Assembly (NCBI GenBank): GCA_009746045.1
Contig: RPFO01000027.1
Location: 2,392,202-2,456,201, forward strand
Length of the DNA stretch: 64,000 bases
Direction: 5' to 3'
Origin: Mesostigma viride
Lineage: Eukaryota > Streptophyta > Mesostigmatophyceae > Mesostigmatales > Mesostigmataceae
Of the stretch, positions 43,301 to 53,700 are shown piece after piece. The notes beneath the pieces are model-generated. The model saw only the letters and a program-made list of their open reading frames with translations. It did not search any database and was not told the DNA's origin. The translations under genes were made by a program, and so were the position numbers. The stretch's first letter is position 1. Each line of letters begins with the position of its first letter.

Positions 43301-43569
43301 CCACTGCCACTAGCAGCTCTTGCAGCCATCCGGCCACTGCCGACAGCGCGCGTACGAGTCATAGTTTGAAGCAAAAATGGGGATACTGGCACAAAGTCAG
43401 ATTGCCCTTGCGTCACCTGGTTTCTATACAGGGATGACAAGATTGGGTGAATTTCCGGAACGTCGCCTCCATTTTCATTCCGTCTCGCCGTAGCATCCGT
43501 AGCCCAGACGAGAAGAAATAAAAACACGAGAGCCGAGTTTAAAATCGGCAAACGTACTCTCGAAGCCAT
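37364..43569 (-). CDS. secreted subtilase-fold protease with Cys-rich repeats
   Basis: Five exons: 43569-42740, 42023-41123, 40311-40197, 39708-39653 and 38671-37364. All junctions are GT-AG and phase-consistent; product 1069 aa. A signal peptide (about residues 10-29) is followed by a pro-region. The S8/S53-like catalytic domain has D193 in GILSDSFDSLGG and S553 in GTSAAAPHVAG. Where subtilisins have the His motif it reads DEGRAMAQIVHD. This resembles a bacterial subtilase branch (CDD S53-like) that also lacks HGTH. An oxyanion-type Asn lies in FSSAGNQ. After GSGLVNASLAF come Cys-rich Dictyostelium-type repeats (CSDGLYCNGVETC, CSDGVYCNGEETC), then two beta-rich repeats of about 110 aa (SYLVVERGAW; GYVVWDATPQ). 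It probably acts outside the cell or in a vacuole. Exon 4 is only 56 nt. The long plus-strand frame 37421-39085 is a shadow. Confidence 0.88.
42590..42739 (-). repeat. degenerate donor-like repeats at start of protease intron 1
   Basis: Reading the minus strand, the donor TACTT|GTAAGTTTC is followed by CTTGTAAGCTTTTC, GGCAAGTTTTTTGTGG, CTGCAAGCGTTC, CTAGTAAGTTTTC and GGTACGGTTTTGTGG at roughly 20-35 nt intervals. These look like diverged copies of the 5' splice site segment. Confidence 0.55.
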
Positions 43570-44301
43570 AGTTCAAGTTAACGAGCTGGAAAACACATCT
43601 AGTACTGTTGAAAGCACATCCACTGATAAGAGAGACCTGACATATCCTTCACCACACACCAAGACGAAAGTGTGTTTTGTCAATCGTTTTCCTCCATGCC
43701 CTTCGGCGTGCCACGTGTCGTAAGGAGAATGTCGGCGACTGCAAGACGCCGAGTTGCTAGAAGCTGAGCACACCGGAGTTGCTATTCTCAAGTTGACTTG
43801 GAGCATGATAGGCAGGACGCTTGGCAAGATTAGAATATTTTTAGAGATCTTCATGTCCTTCATCCACGTGCACGCTCCTTCTCCACAATACGTTCAGGAA
43901 TTCCCAGGCCAACCAGATTCCGACCGTCACGCCCAGAATCTTCCTCACAACGCTCCGCGTGTCCCACGTGCGCACGTTGGTGAAGTCGTCAGCAAATACT
44001 CGTCTACTGTGCACTTCGCAGTAGGCTACAGCGCACAACGCATGAAACCATAACAATGGCACACTACACACAGTTGGTAAACAGCTGGTCGATACCTGGT
44101 ACCTCTTAACCTAACGATATTCCTATTGGTTAATAAAAAATACCCATTTACCCGGAAACCATAATAATGGCGATAAAAGCCAGTCGTGCGTCAGCGTCTC
44201 AGCGATAATGTCTCTTACTCTACATCCCTACCTCCTGCGGTCCTGCCTACTATCTAAACATATGAAAGACCGACTATAATAATTAGGAATCGACCATACC
44301 C
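43570..44301. other. divergent intergenic region with one small minus ORF
   Basis: Separates the protease (minus) from the RRP6L3-like gene (plus) and so should hold both promoters. A 76-codon minus frame at 43841-44071 contains one hydrophobic segment (ILGVTVGIWLAWEFLNVLW). I cannot say whether it is translated. Confidence 0.35.
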
Positions 44302-44436
44302 ATGCAAGAAGTGCAACTGAGCACAGGAAACTCTCCAAATAAATGCTATGAGGAAGTAGCAATTACGGTACGAACGGTACTGACCGCACTTGTGTTTATC
44401 GCGCTATGGTGCTTTTCCGAAGTGCTAATCGGGTGA
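44302..44436 (+). CDS. candidate membrane-anchor first exon of the RRP6L3-like gene
   Basis: ATG at 44302 opens 44 codons ending in one hydrophobic helix (VRTVLTALVFIALWCFSEVL) and then GG|GTGACG, a possible donor at 44433. Plant RRP6L3 proteins also start with a membrane-spanning segment. The phase (2) does not fit the strong acceptor at 44771-44773 (phase 0), so either a further small exon lies between, or this is a separate ORF. Confidence 0.35.
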   Translation: MQEVQLSTGNSPNKCYEEVAITVRTVLTALVFIALWCFSEVLIG

Positions 44437-44788
44437 CGGTGTTGCATTTTTCGAAGGTTAAGGCCACGGGGTGAACTTATTGCTGAAGGTTACAATCCTG
44501 GTCGTCTAATTTGAAGGGATAGAAAGATGCTTGGTCAGAAACAGCAACAGCTGGCGGGGACAGTGAATGCCATGTACTCTGCCCTCATAGCCCCTTCTGC
44601 TCAGGCTACGAAAATGTTGAAATTGAGCCCTTGGCCGCGTTTCGTCACAATCCCGGCTTGACCAGACTTCTCCTACACACAGGGCATCACATAGTGCTCT
44701 CCTAAAGCGTCATTGTCCAGTTTTCGGCCACCCCGCGGTCCCAGAATTCTCTGCTCCTATTTTTTTGAAACAGGGATTGAATCACAAT

Positions 44789-47700
44789 ATGGCACATGCA
44801 GAGGAGCATGACCAGAAGGGAAAGCGTGAAGGCCGCATCCACCCTTTTCTACGGGATATTCAGGCTATCATGGCAGTCCCTTGTTCAAGAGTCATAGACA
44901 AATACCATTGTTTGCTCCCACGTGAATGCCCATGCCCCATCGACGCGGCGGAGTGGCACTACGTTTCCACCCGGCCCGCGCTGCTGCGCATGGTGTCAGC
45001 CATATCCATCGCGCCAGCGATCGCCGTGGATGTGGAACATCGGGAATCCTACACGGGCCAAGTGTGCTTGCTGCAGGTAAACTTGAATCCTACTCGGGCC
45101 AAGTGTGCTTGCTGCAGGTAAACATGTGCACTCCCCTACAAGGATTCGCGGGAGCCACCCCTTCAGGGGGTTGGATGGGCCGAATCTAGTAATGATATAT
45201 GCAGGGAAGCTTGACCACCTGTCCGCTGTGAGCAGATTCCACAAATGAGAGTCGTTTTGTGTGGGTGCAACCTCACCTCATCTTGCCTGTCTGCCTGCCT
45301 GCCCGCCTGCCCGCCCGCCCGCCCGCCCGCCCGCCCGCCCGCCCGCCCGCCCGTCGCCCGCCCGCCCGCCCGCCCGCCCGCCCGCCCGCCGCCCGCCCGC
45401 CCGCCCGCCGCGCCGCGCCGCCCGCCCGCCCGCCCGCCCGCCCGCCGCCCGCGCCGCCCGCCCGCCCGCCCGCCGCCCGCCCGCCCGCCCGCCCGCCTGC
45501 CCGCCCGCCCGCCCGCCCGCCCGCCACCGCCCGCCCGCCCGCCCGCCTGGCCCCCCCTGTGTGGCTAAAACCTGAGCCTCCACGGCACGTGCCCACTCCT
45601 CGTGCTCTATGTTCCTCCCATGCACGTGCGTGTGCTCATGCGCCATCCATTCCTCTTGTGCGTGTGCGTGTGCGACTTGGTGCCCGTATGCCTCCTGCGC
45701 GCGTGTGCATGCGCGCGCGTGGTCTTTATCCGCATGTGTGCGCGCCGTGCGCATGCATGTGTGTGTGGGCGCCGTCCGCATGCATGTGCGTGTGCGTGCC
45801 GTGCGCATGCATGTGCGTGTGCGTGCCGTGCGCCAGATATCCACGCGTGACGCCGACTACGTCGTCGACACGCTCGCGCTAGGGCACCAGCTGGCGGACC
45901 ACCTGCGGCCCCTGTTTGCGGATGCCAGCATCCTCAAGGTGTTCCACGGCGCGGCCAACGACGTGGTCTGGCTGCAGCGCGACTTCGGCATCTTCGTGGT
46001 CAACCTGTGGGACACCGCGCAGGTGAGGGGATAGGTCTGACACCGCGCAGGTCAGTGGTGGAGCTGTTCGCCACCGCACAGGTGGGGGGGGACCACCGCA
46101 CAGGTTTTTGGAGGGAGTGTTTGGCACTATGCGCGTGAAGGGGGTGTCCCACCAACATGTCAGGCACCACGCACTTGGTTTGTTGGGGGGGGGCTGCCCT
46201 TGGTTCCTTGCCATGGCTTGCATTCCAACAAGCGTGCGCCTTCTGCCGGCATCCCAGCCTCCCTGCCAAGCTCTGCCTGGCTGCTCTCTGCGAAGCAAGA
46301 CCAACAACCGTGACGAATGTGTGTTTCTTTGTGCCGGTGAAGAGGGAGAGCTGTTCGCGCCCATGGCGACTCCTTCCTGCCCTCACTAGTAAGGTTGCTG
46401 TAGCAAGTGGGTACGCTGCGCTGTCGGCTGGCCCCACACAGACCAGCCGCGTTACTGTTTATGATTGCCAGTGGGGCAGGCATGTTATTGTCCATCTGTG
46501 ATTTCAGCTTCCATCTGTAGCAGGATGGAAGGTTTGATAGCGCGCTCACATGCTGCCCTGGGCCCTTTGGGGCCGGTGATCCTCCAGTGGTCGCGCGCCA
46601 CGGCGGGCCACCATGGCAGTGTGGGCAGGTCAGCTGCGCTTGCTGTACGACCACCCTCTTATGCGCTGCGCCTGGTCTGTTGAGGCGTCGATTTTCCTGC
46701 CGAAGGAAACTTGTTCCACAGAGGCAGCGGCTCGCTGCTTGTGCGATGGTGGCCGCGATGAAGGTCGCTTGTGCTTCTGCGATGAAGGTCGCCCTTTGCT
46801 TGTGCGATGGTGGCAAGGATGCTGCCTTTCTGCTTGATGCGCTTGCCGCTGCTTGCCGCCACCACCTGCCAACGCTGTGGTCCCTGGCAGTGCGTCTGGA
46901 ATGCTGAGATTTGGTTGGGTGGCTGCCTCGCACAGCGATAAGGCTCCCCTGTCCCCTGGCTGCCTACCCTACCTCGCACTGCATGCCCCATCCCCCTGCC
47001 CCCTTGACCCGTCGCTCACACCCCGCAGGCGTGCCGCGCGCTCAGCAAGGAGGAGTCATCGCTGGCACACCTGCTCATCAAGTACTGCAGGGTGGCCACC
47101 AATAAGAAGATGCAGGTGCGAGGGCCTATCATGCGAGCGGTTGCCTTGGGCAGGTATCGCGGCCACCCACAAGAAGATGCAGGTGCGAGGGTTTATCAGG
47201 CGAGCGGTTGCCTTGGGCAGGTATCGCGGCCACCCACAAGAAGATGCAGGTGCGAGGGTTTATCATGCGAGCGGTTGCCTTGGGCAGGTATCGCGGCCAC
47301 CCACAAGAAGATGCAGGTGCGAGGGCCTATCATGCGAGCGGTTGCCTTGGGCAGGTATCGCGGCCACCCACAAGAAGATGCAGGTGCGAGGGCCTATCAT
47401 GCGAGCGGTTGCCTTGGGCAGGTATCGCGGCCACCCACAAGAAGATGCAGGTGCGAGGGTTTATCATGCGAGCGGTTGCCTTGGGCAGGTATCGCGGCCA
47501 CCCACAAGAAGATGCAGGTGCGAGGGTTTATCATGCGAGCGGTTGCCTTGGGCAGGTATCGCGGCCACCCACAAGAAGATGCAGGTGCGAGGGTTTATCA
47601 TGGGAGCGGTTGCCTTGGGCAGGTATCGCGGCCACCCACAAGAAGATGCAGGTGCGAGGGTTTATCATGGGAGCGGTTGCCTTGGGCAGGTATCGCGGCC

Positions 47701-50700
47701 ACCCACAAGAAGATGCAGGTGGGGGCAGGTGCCCGGGTGGCAGCAGCGTTCCACGTCATGGCTGTCACAAGCGATTGCCCGCATGTGCACCATCGTTGAC
47801 AAGGGCCATGCAACCAACGTTCTCAGAAGCCAAGCCTGGTTACGTGGCCCATTGCGCATGCGTCATCCGTGGCAAAGTACAGCTACGAGGGGCCCTGTGG
47901 GTCAGGCTCGTTGTGTGCGGGTCATAAGCAAAGACACCCCGTGTGCGCGCCACCGACAGGGCAGGGGTCCTTTCTTGCCCACGTTCCATGCAGGGGTACA
48001 GGGAAGCGGTCGGGTGGGATACTAGCGGCATTGTGAACGCAGAATGGTTGGATCGTGTCGCCAACGCACCCCTTTGGCGCGCGGAGCAGCAGAGGGGCGC
48101 GTTCCCGCACGCACGACGTGTTGTAGACGTGTTGTATGACATGTTGTCCATGGTGTCATGTCCCGTGGGTCGGCATGACGTAATTGTCTCGTCGCATGGG
48201 CCGGTGACGTATTGTTCGATTATTGCTTGGGCCGGCATGACACGTTGGTTGCAAGGAGGGCACATTGGTGAGACGGCGGTCCGTAGGTGGTCCGGTCTGG
48301 CCTCCTCATCGGACAGGGTGTGCCAGGGTGCTGCCGTGGTACGCAATTATGGAGGACGTTCTAGGGAAGGATGTGAATGGTTATCTCCAATGTGCCGTGC
48401 ACACCGACCGGTTGGACCCAGTCGTCTGGACCCAAAATCGCCCTCTTCAGGCATGCCACATGGCGACATCGTTCCCAGCATGCTCTGAGATTCTTATTAG
48501 GGGGTCTCCCTCGTAACACTATCGATACCAAGCTAGGGAGAGATGCGATTCTGCATCCCTGTTTAAAACTTCCTCGTCTGCCTGCTTTTGTCTTGCTTGC
48601 ATGCCCGCTTTCAATACAATCTTGCTTGCATGCCTGCTGCTTTCCTGCATGCCTGCTTTCATCCTCGCCCTTGCCTCCATACCCTGCTGCCCCGCCCAGG
48701 TGGCGGACTGGCGCCAGCGGCCCCTACCCGCGGACATGCTGGCATACGCACGCACCGACTCCCACTACCTGCTCTACATCGCCGGCCGGCTCATGGGGGA
48801 GCTGGCCACAAGGTGCACGGGGTCGGGTGGCTGCGGCGCCGTCGCTGCGAGGGGGAATGTGCCAGGGAGCGCCCAGGGAGGCCTCGCGGACACAAACGGC
48901 AGGGCATCCCTGCTGGACATGAATCAGCCGGAGAGTGGTGGACCAGCGGTGATGCGGGATGGGAAGCCAGCGCTGGTGGCACTAGGGGCAGAAGAGAGGA
49001 ATTCAGAGCACTGGCATGGCCCTCGTACAGGGGTGGTTACTCTGCCCCAGGATGGCAGCGCAGGAGGTCACATGGTCGCAACAAGATGTGGGGAGGGTGC
49101 CAGCTTGTCACACCCTGGTGAGCCAGGGGGCGGCCAGGGATTTGATGACAAGCGTCCTGCCCTCGTGCTTGGTGAGGATGCGGCGGGCGGGGGGGAGTCA
49201 CCATCGCCCTATTGTTCGCGGCTGCCCACCCCTGAGACCTCGACTAGGACACGCACAGAGACCTTGATAGATACCATCAATACCAGAACCATAAGTACCA
49301 CTAATACCACGATTACCACGAGCACCACGAGCACCACCACCACCAAGGCATGCCCCCTGCAGCGCGCCTGGACCAGCTCGCAGCGCGTCACCCTCAAGCT
49401 GTACGCCAGGGAGCTGGCCGTGATCACGCCAGGTGTCGCCGCCGAGGGCATCGTGGCGAAGTTTGGTGACGTGCTGGCGGAGGTGCTGGGTGGCGCTGTG
49501 TCACAGGAGGTGAGGGAGGGAGGGTGTCATGCTGAGTAGGGCAGTGATTTTTCGCTACTGTTGATGTTGTATCCTAACAACTCTCTTCCTGTGTGTACAC
49601 ATACTGCTACTGTGTTGAGATGAGGCAGAATTATTTACTACTGCAGTTAGCGGCATGATGGTGGTACGGAAGGGGCTTCCTGCCAAGTGGCGCATCGGGA
49701 CACCATGGCTGCCACATGCCTGCCGGCGTGTTCAGTGGGTGCGTCCCCTGGCACAGGTTTCGGTGGCCCTGTCGCTGCCAGGTAGGGCAGGCCACGCTCA
49801 CAGAGTTGCGTAACTCCCTTGTTGGCTGGCCGGTCCCCATCGGGTTGCATGGGTACAAAGCCATCCACACGGCCTGGTAATGGGTCTCATAAATCTGACA
49901 CCGGGGCATGGGGGGTAAACGACGCATGCACGGAAGGGCAGCTGGCTGGCATAGCACCTGCTTGCTTCGAGCAAGTGTCCATACTGTGCCCTGCTGCCAC
50001 AACGTTTGTAGCCGGGTGCATTACTTCGGTCACCCCCGTTGGTATCCATGGTGGGGAGGGGAGAGCCAGCGGTTCCGGTGGCGTGTGGCGGTTGAAAGTA
50101 TGTCCTGCAACTGCTGCCAGCTGGCATGCATCTCCGTTCTGCACATTCCTGCTGTCATCGCTGGCATCTCCTTTTCCTTGGGTTCCTGCCTCCATGGCAT
50201 TGCACTACTCTCCTGGGGAGTGCCCCTTGTAACCATGGCGTTGCAAGGCAACCTATATCAGACGACCGTGTTTTACACCCTGTAAAGTGGTTTCATGGCC
50301 GTTATGTACGAAGTCACATGACCACGTGCGCGCTGACGCCACCGCCTGCCGCTTGCCTCACCAGCGTTACCTGAAGCTTGCCTACCACCGTTGCGGCTCT
50401 GCGGGCGCCTCTTCACACCTGCGTTGGTGGCACAGGCATTCCCCCTCGCGTTTGCTGGTGCGGTCGAGCAGATCTGCCTGTGGCGCGACGCGCTGGTGAG
50501 AATGGGTGACTAGCTTGAATGTTATGGATAGGGTGGCATGCTATCGCGCAATGTATGCGGTGGTGAGCGCGTGAGCAGACAACACGTGCGATGCGGAAGG
50601 GGCCTTAGTCCCCACCAAAAAGGTTTAAATGGCCCGCTTTGCAATGTCAAGAACTTGGGGCTCGCTCGCCTGTTGCACGATGCCGTCATAGGATCTCTAC

Positions 50701-53700
50701 AGCGGCGAGCAGAGGTGTTTGGGCACAGTTGACCCGGCCAGGCCATGAGCAAGCCATCACTCTTTCACGGGAGCTTAACGCAGCCACTAGGCAAGATACA
50801 GCGTGGTGGTTGCGCGCAGCAGCATGGCATGGCTCTGCGCGCTCGTGCCTCTGCCTCACCTGCGGATGCGGCGGGGCGGCGGGGCGGGTTGGCGGCGGCC
50901 AGATGGTTGCTCCTGCATGTGGCTTTACGTAGATGAGCACCTAGGTGCATGGGCATGCTCACGAGTCCCCTGCCCTACCCATATCACCGATAGACCTGCC
51001 TGATATTCCCTGACCGTCGCCGGTATCTGCCCATCGCGGCTATCTCAATCGGTGGTGTTTGATCTTGACAGTTTGTTGTCCTGCGCTTCATTCAGACGGC
51101 TAATAACACCAACCACTTTGTGTTCATGAGGGGCTCCAACGGTGGTGGGTTGCTGCGTGGCAGTCCCTCTTGCTCACGTCCACAAATACCCCAACGGACG
51201 ATCACCCTGTCACTCATGATATTCTAGTGTCCAGTTCATTGTTTTAAACGCTTACCAGCGCCACCATCATACTGCCCACTGCCCCGCCACCTCGCCACCT
51301 GCCTGCCTCGCCACCTCGCCACCTCGGCACCTGTCTTCCTTGCTACCTCTTTGCCTCGCCCCCTTGCCACCTCGCCAGGCGTTACTCCACGACGAGGCGC
51401 CGCGCCGCGTGCTATCTGACGATGCGGTGGCGCTGTTGGCCGCCACGCGACCCCCCAGTGCCACCCTGGCTCTGTGGCTGGCCGCGCTGTGTGCGGCGGA
51501 CAGAGTTACCAGCAATGACACGACCAGTGGGCCGAACGCCAGCACGGCAAGCGTGGCGAATGGCAGCCATCTCAGCGTGGCCGGTGCCAGTGGTTGCTCA
51601 GGCGCGGAGCAGCTGCCAGCAGACACACAGGATGCGGTTGGACAGGGGAACGCTCTCGCGGGCTGTGCTAATGGCAGCGCCACCGATGCCCTCCCCGGCT
51701 CTCTCTACCCACATGCTGCCACGCGTGCACCCATCGAGGGGCTCCCTGTGGTGTTTGTTGCGGCGGACTACGGCGAGCTGGTGCTCCGGCTGCAGGAAGC
51801 AGGGCAGGGCGTCGGTGGCGTCGCAGGGGACAAGCGGCTGTCCCTGTGGGTAGTCGCCGACAGGGCGGTGCAGGCATCCGGCAGCACCTCACGGATAATC
51901 CTGTCGGCTGTACAGGCCGTGCGCGCCGTGGCCCGCGCGAGGAAGGACAAGTGGGGGGGGGCGGACGCTGGCACGTGGGCAAGCACGGGGACAGCAGCAA
52001 GAATAGGGCCAAGTGGGGCCCAGGCAGCAGGCCCAGGGTTGCCGCCGCGTGCAGGCGTGCCGTGTGGCGGGATCAGTGGCGAGGCGTCGCGTCGTCGCGC
52101 GGCCAAGAAGGCGCAGCAGCTGCCAGAAGAGCGCGAGCGACTTGTGCAAAAGTTCTCTTGCAAGAAGCCGGTCTATTCCAACTGCAGGTGAAGACGCCCG
52201 CTGTCAGGGCCGCGCGCCGCGATGGTGGTCATAACTTGTCTCACTTAATAAGCTGCCGGCATTTCGCTATTGGCGCCTCAGGTTATTTGGAGACACGCGT
52301 GCATGCTGGCGTTCGGTTCTTGGCTCCCCCTTGTTGGTGCCCTACAGTCCATTTACCAGCGCTCCCGTTGCACTGTTCCCCTTGGCACCGGAAACCTGTC
52401 TTGTGCTTTCTCATCCTGCATGTCGGTCTGTTGGGTGTGAGCTGTGGGCGTGGCGTGTGAGCAGTGGACGTGGCATGTACGCGGTTGGGTTCATAGGACC
52501 GATGCGGTGGCTAGCACTTAGCAAGTACAAAGGGGGAGTCGTGCTCGCCCCACGCCTGCGTAGCGGCATGCGAGTACTCTTCTGTTGACCTAGTATTGCT
52601 TGGGCTCGCCAGTATCATGGATGTGCGGTGTTGTAGGAAGCACAGCGGCTCGGGGCATGGTTCACGCGCACACCGTCACTCTTCAAGGGAGGTGATGTGG
52701 CAGCTGGGCCCATCGCACTAGCGCCTTGCAGCCAACCACGTTTCTATCACCCATTTTGTAGCGTGACGCTCTGCTTCGTGGTTTCCCCTCTCGCTGGGGA
52801 TGGTGAGCTCTGGATGCGCAGGGGTTGAACAAAGTGCCCTTGCAGGTTGAACTGACGGGTCTTTCCTGGCTGCCGATGCTGTTGGGAACGCTTAGGAGCG
52901 CCTCCCGTTGGCCACGGGCCGTATAGTGATCTATGGGCCGTATATGTCTTAGGAGAAGAACCATGCGGTTGCCGGAGCCATGGATGAGTGCCTGCAGGGA
53001 TGAGGGCGGTGCATTCCCAACCATCCCTTCATGGCGCGCTGAAATGGTCGGGCTGGGCTTGCCTTCCCATTCGGGTGTGTTTCCGTGCTTGCCCGCTTGG
53101 CGGATCCCTGTCAGGATCCTGGCCCCCGACGGCAGCGTACTGTGCCACTGCGACAAGAAGAAAGTGGACTGGTGAGCGAGGGTAGCACTAGAATAGTGAG
53201 GGAGGGTAGAAGTGGAGGGGAGACGGTGGGTGCAAGTGGGCCGTCGAGGGAGGGCGTAATGGGTGTGGGTGTGGTGTTGCAGTGACCAGCCTTAGTCGGC
53301 ATGGCGCACGGTAACCAATGTTCATGCATCCTGTCTACTTGTCCTGTCATCATGCATGACTTCTGTCTGAATGTGGTTGCCGTGCGAAGCCATTTCTTCC
53401 CGACTGCCCTGCATGCTGAGGCTGTCGCATGCCGGCATTGCCCTTGACTTGCTTGTTTAGCGGCTTAATAAGTGCCTGTTCAGCATTTGTTTAGTGTTTG
53501 TATAGTGTTTGCTTAGAGGCTAGTTTGTTGCTTGTTTACTCGCAGTGTGGAGTGGCTTGTTGTGTAGTGGTTGGTTTGATGCTTGTTTAGTGCTTGTACT
53601 GCTTGTTCACAAAAAAAGTCATGTTTCAATGTTGTTTAGTGCTTGTTTAGCAGCGTCTCCAGCGCTGGTTCAGTGCATGCTTGGTGACTGTTGTGGCTGA

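Noticed and set aside
45245-45882. Overlapping Pro/Ala/Arg and Gly/Arg ORFs on both strands
   Set aside because: Translations of the GCCC tract inside the RRP6L3 intron. Only 45837 onward is exon, in a different context.
47116-47718. CRISPR-like regular array
   Set aside because: There are no variable spacers; units are contiguous 67-bp copies in a eukaryotic intron.
46853-48025. Plus-strand ORFs of 235-390 codons across the 67-bp repeats
   Set aside because: The array is open in all three frames. The conserved exon ends at 47115 with a donor, and the next conserved block (VADWRQRPLP) resumes at 48700.
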